Assembly (NCBI GenBank): GCA_947166955.1
Contig: CAMVGI010000042.1
Location: forward strand, 1-8,479
Source: an uncultured Clostridia bacterium
GTDB taxonomy: Bacteria; Bacillota_A; Clostridia; Oscillospirales; Oscillospiraceae
Length of the DNA stretch: 8,479 nt
Reading direction: 5' to 3'
This document shows positions 6,826-8,479 of the stretch, in pieces (position 1 is the first letter of the stretch; each line of letters begins with the position of its first letter). The translations under genes were made by a program, and so were the position numbers. The notes beneath the pieces were generated by a model, which had not been told where the DNA came from, made no database searches, and saw only the letters and a program-made list of their open reading frames with translations.

Positions 6826-7494
6826 ATGGGAAGCATTATGAAAAAAATCGAGAATTTTATTGCAAAGCATATATTTGAATATATACTTATTGCAATTCTT
6901 GTGCTTGTAATTGTAGCGACAATATGGCTTTTTAAGGTAAATACGTTATCGCCCAATGAGGCATCTTTATACGGCGGCGTGTTAGGGGCGTATGCCACGG
7001 TTCTTTTAGGTCTAATTGCGTTTTATCAAAACAAGCGATATAAAGAATTAGCCGATGAAATGAACGATAGGACATATATGCCAGAAATATATAAACCTAC
7101 TTCAGTATCCGAAAGCTTTGAGAGCGCTATAAAAGCCTCTAAAAACATTGCTCACTTTGGCGTAGATAGTAAGGAAGAAACAAAGCAATTAGATTGTAGC
7201 TCATTCGGAGTGCTTAACTCCCCAATTATTGATTTGTCCGTAAAATCAGTATCAAATAGTAAAAAAACAGTTCAACTCATTGGCAGGAAGATGTCTCTTT
7301 ATAACGAGGATGTCGGGTTTTGCGTTTTCTTAATGCTTCCTTCGGATTTTATTGAACCGAATTACGAGTATTCCGTGACGTTTGAGTATAAGAATATCTA
7401 TGGAACAAAATATGAAAAAGACGCATCTTTTAGCTTGAACGGCTACGGTAACCCTGCAAATTGGAAATTAGAGAGGGCAAGGAGAGTCTCTTGA
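6826..7494 (+). CDS. AT-rich gene for a two-helix membrane protein of unknown function
   Basis: This 222-aa protein has two predicted transmembrane helices near the N-terminus, residues about 17-36 (EYILIAILVLVIVATIWLF) and 48-67 (LYGGVLGAYATVLLGLIAFY). A short Lys/Glu-rich helix and a soluble domain of about 140 residues, probably mostly beta strand, follow. No enzyme motif is visible. AAGGAG (6811-6816) lies 9 nt before the ATG, and another ATG at 6838 is possible. Base composition differs sharply from the neighbours: 6841-6900 is 12/60 GC. Codons such as ATA, TTA and AAA dominate. This suggests separate acquisition. Its stop overlaps the methyltransferase start (TGATG), so it is nevertheless built into the operon. 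It could be a membrane effector or passenger defence gene. The family is not recognised. Confidence 0.85.
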   Translation: MGSIMKKIENFIAKHIFEYILIAILVLVIVATIWLFKVNTLSPNEASLYGGVLGAYATVLLGLIAFYQNKRYKELADEMNDRTYMPEIYKPTSVSESFESAIKASKNIAHFGVDSKEETKQLDCSSFGVLNSPIIDLSVKSVSNSKKTVQLIGRKMSLYNEDVGFCVFLMLPSDFIEPNYEYSVTFEYKNIYGTKYEKDASFSLNGYGNPANWKLERARRVS

Positions 7495-8479
7495 TGGAAC
7501 ACATGAAATTTGAATCCCCCGACCTGACGGCGGGGAATGTGGAGAAGATTGCCGCGCTGTTTCCAAATTGCGTCACGGAGATGCTGGACGAGGAGCACAG
7601 CACAAAGGATAAAAAGGTCTATAAGAAAGCGATTAACTTCGATATGCTTCGCCAGATGCTCGCCGGCGAGGTGGTCGAGGGCGACGAGGCATACGAATTT
7701 ACTTGGGTTGGCAAGAAGGCGTCCATCGTGGAGGCCAACCAGCCCATCCGCAAAACACTGCGCCCCTGCCCCGAGGAGAGCGTCGATTGGGATACGACGG
7801 AAAACCTCTATATCGAGGGCGATAACCTGGAAGTGTTGAAGCTCTTGCAGGAAAGCTATCTTGGTAAGGTCAAGCTGATATACATTGATCCGCCGTATAA
7901 CACGGGCAGTGACTTTATCTATCGGGACGATTTTAAGGTAGATGCTGACGAATACGATGAGCAGCTTGGCGTGTACGACGAAGAAGAAAACCGCTTGTTT
8001 AAGAACACGGACTCCAACGGTAGGTTCCATTCGGATTGGTGCTCAATGATGTATAGCAGGTTGATGTTAGCAAGAAACTTGCTTGCAGATAATGGCATTC
8101 TTTTCGTTTCCATTGGCCAGGACGAGATAGAAAATGCCATAAAAATGTGTGATGAAATTTACGGGGCAGAAAACAGCATTGGGAATATCTCAAGGTTGAT
8201 GAAAAGTGGTGGCGCAAAAGGCAGATTCTTTTCCCCCAATATCGAATACATATTAGTTTATAGTAAAGATATCAATTCAGCAGGTGAGTTTAGAGAACCA
8301 CTATCTGATGATATTGTAAATAAACTGTACACTGCAGTTGAAAAAGATGGAATACGAAAAGGCGAGCGGTATCGACCGTTTGGACTCTATCAATCTTCGC
8401 TTGATGCCAGACCCAATCAAAGATACTATATTGAATGTCCTGATGGAGAGCTGGTCATTCCTCCAGGAAACACAATGCC
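7494..8479 (+). CDS. mod: Type III (beta-class) site-specific DNA methyltransferase, Mod subunit, 3' end missing
   Basis: The first 328 residues of a DNA-amino methyltransferase run off the right edge. Motifs appear in the beta-class order: a motif X-like segment LYIEGDNLEVLKLL (105-118), then motif IV IDPPYNTGSDF (131-141), FHSDWCSMMYSRLMLARNLL (178-197) and GILFVSIGQDE (201-211). This is typical of Mod proteins, which methylate adenine N6 using S-adenosylmethionine and give type III systems their target specificity. The AdoMet-binding motif I (FxGxG) would lie in the missing C-terminal part. The start ATG overlaps the previous stop (TGATG) and has AAGGAG (7479-7484) 9 nt upstream; an ATG at 7503 is an alternative. 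GC content and codon use change within the gene: 7741-7800 is 39/60 GC, while 8221-8280 is 18/60. This suggests mosaic origin of the part leading into the target-recognition domain. A res gene would be expected downstream. Confidence 0.92.
   Translation, partial: MEHMKFESPDLTAGNVEKIAALFPNCVTEMLDEEHSTKDKKVYKKAINFDMLRQMLAGEVVEGDEAYEFTWVGKKASIVEANQPIRKTLRPCPEESVDWDTTENLYIEGDNLEVLKLLQESYLGKVKLIYIDPPYNTGSDFIYRDDFKVDADEYDEQLGVYDEEENRLFKNTDSNGRFHSDWCSMMYSRLMLARNLLADNGILFVSIGQDEIENAIKMCDEIYGAENSIGNISRLMKSGGAKGRFFSPNIEYILVYSKDINSAGEFREPLSDDIVNKLYTAVEKDGIRKGERYRPFGLYQSSLDARPNQRYYIECPDGELVIPPGNTM

Noticed and set aside
2627..8479. Class 1 DISARM or BREX assignment
   Set aside because: DISARM has an SNF2 helicase (DrmD), but here no DrmA, DrmB or DrmC is present and the methyltransferase is a type III Mod. 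No PglZ, BrxC or PglX of BREX is visible.
1..8479. tRNA, rRNA, CRISPR array, insertion sequence or integrase
   Set aside because: No repeated spacer pattern, cloverleaf, transposase or recombinase motifs, or flanking direct repeats were seen by eye.

Overview
The window looks like part of a chromosomal accessory region from a fairly GC-rich member of the Bacillota. Supporting this are strong AGGAGG-type ribosome-binding sites, sigma-A style promoters, and proteins of families common in Clostridia and Negativicutes. The class-level guess is inference only. Most of the window is around 60% GC by hand counts of sample lines (positions 2821-2880 are 36/60). Two stretches are clearly AT-rich: the gene at 6826-7494 and the last ~450 bases, inside the methyltransferase gene.

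Left part (1-621, minus strand): a leftward series of small genes. In order of transcription it holds a 107-aa coiled-coil protein (621..298), a 56-aa single-pass membrane protein (282..112), a hairpin that could act as a terminator (113..90), and the first two codons of another gene running off the left edge. The leader of that last gene can form alternative hairpins.

Centre-left (622-2543, plus strand): a divergent intergenic region carries a good promoter. An 8-bp inverted repeat covers its -10 box. It drives a WYL-domain transcriptional regulator (737-1726), followed by a compact ABC-type AAA ATPase (1788-2543).

Right part (2550-8479, plus strand): a separate promoter (TTGCGG, 17 nt, TAGAAT) starts a tightly packed operon. 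Its genes are a 1073-aa superfamily 2 (SNF2/type III Res-like) helicase with a degenerate phospholipase-D-like N-terminus, an 81-aa unrecognised protein overlapping it by 1 nt, a DUF4391-type protein, an AT-rich gene for a two-helix membrane protein, and a type III (beta-class, DPPY) DNA methyltransferase cut by the right edge. From memory of similar loci, a type III restriction (Res) subunit would be expected just beyond the window, but it is not visible.

The most economical reading is a DNA-modification-based phage-defence island: an expanded type III restriction-modification locus. The methyltransferase would mark self DNA. The helicase and DUF4391 protein would add a DNA-translocating accessory module, and the membrane protein would be a possible passenger or effector. 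The upstream WYL regulator and ATPase may control or belong to the system, but the separate promoter leaves that open. Functions of the 81-aa protein, the DUF4391 protein and the membrane protein are unknown.
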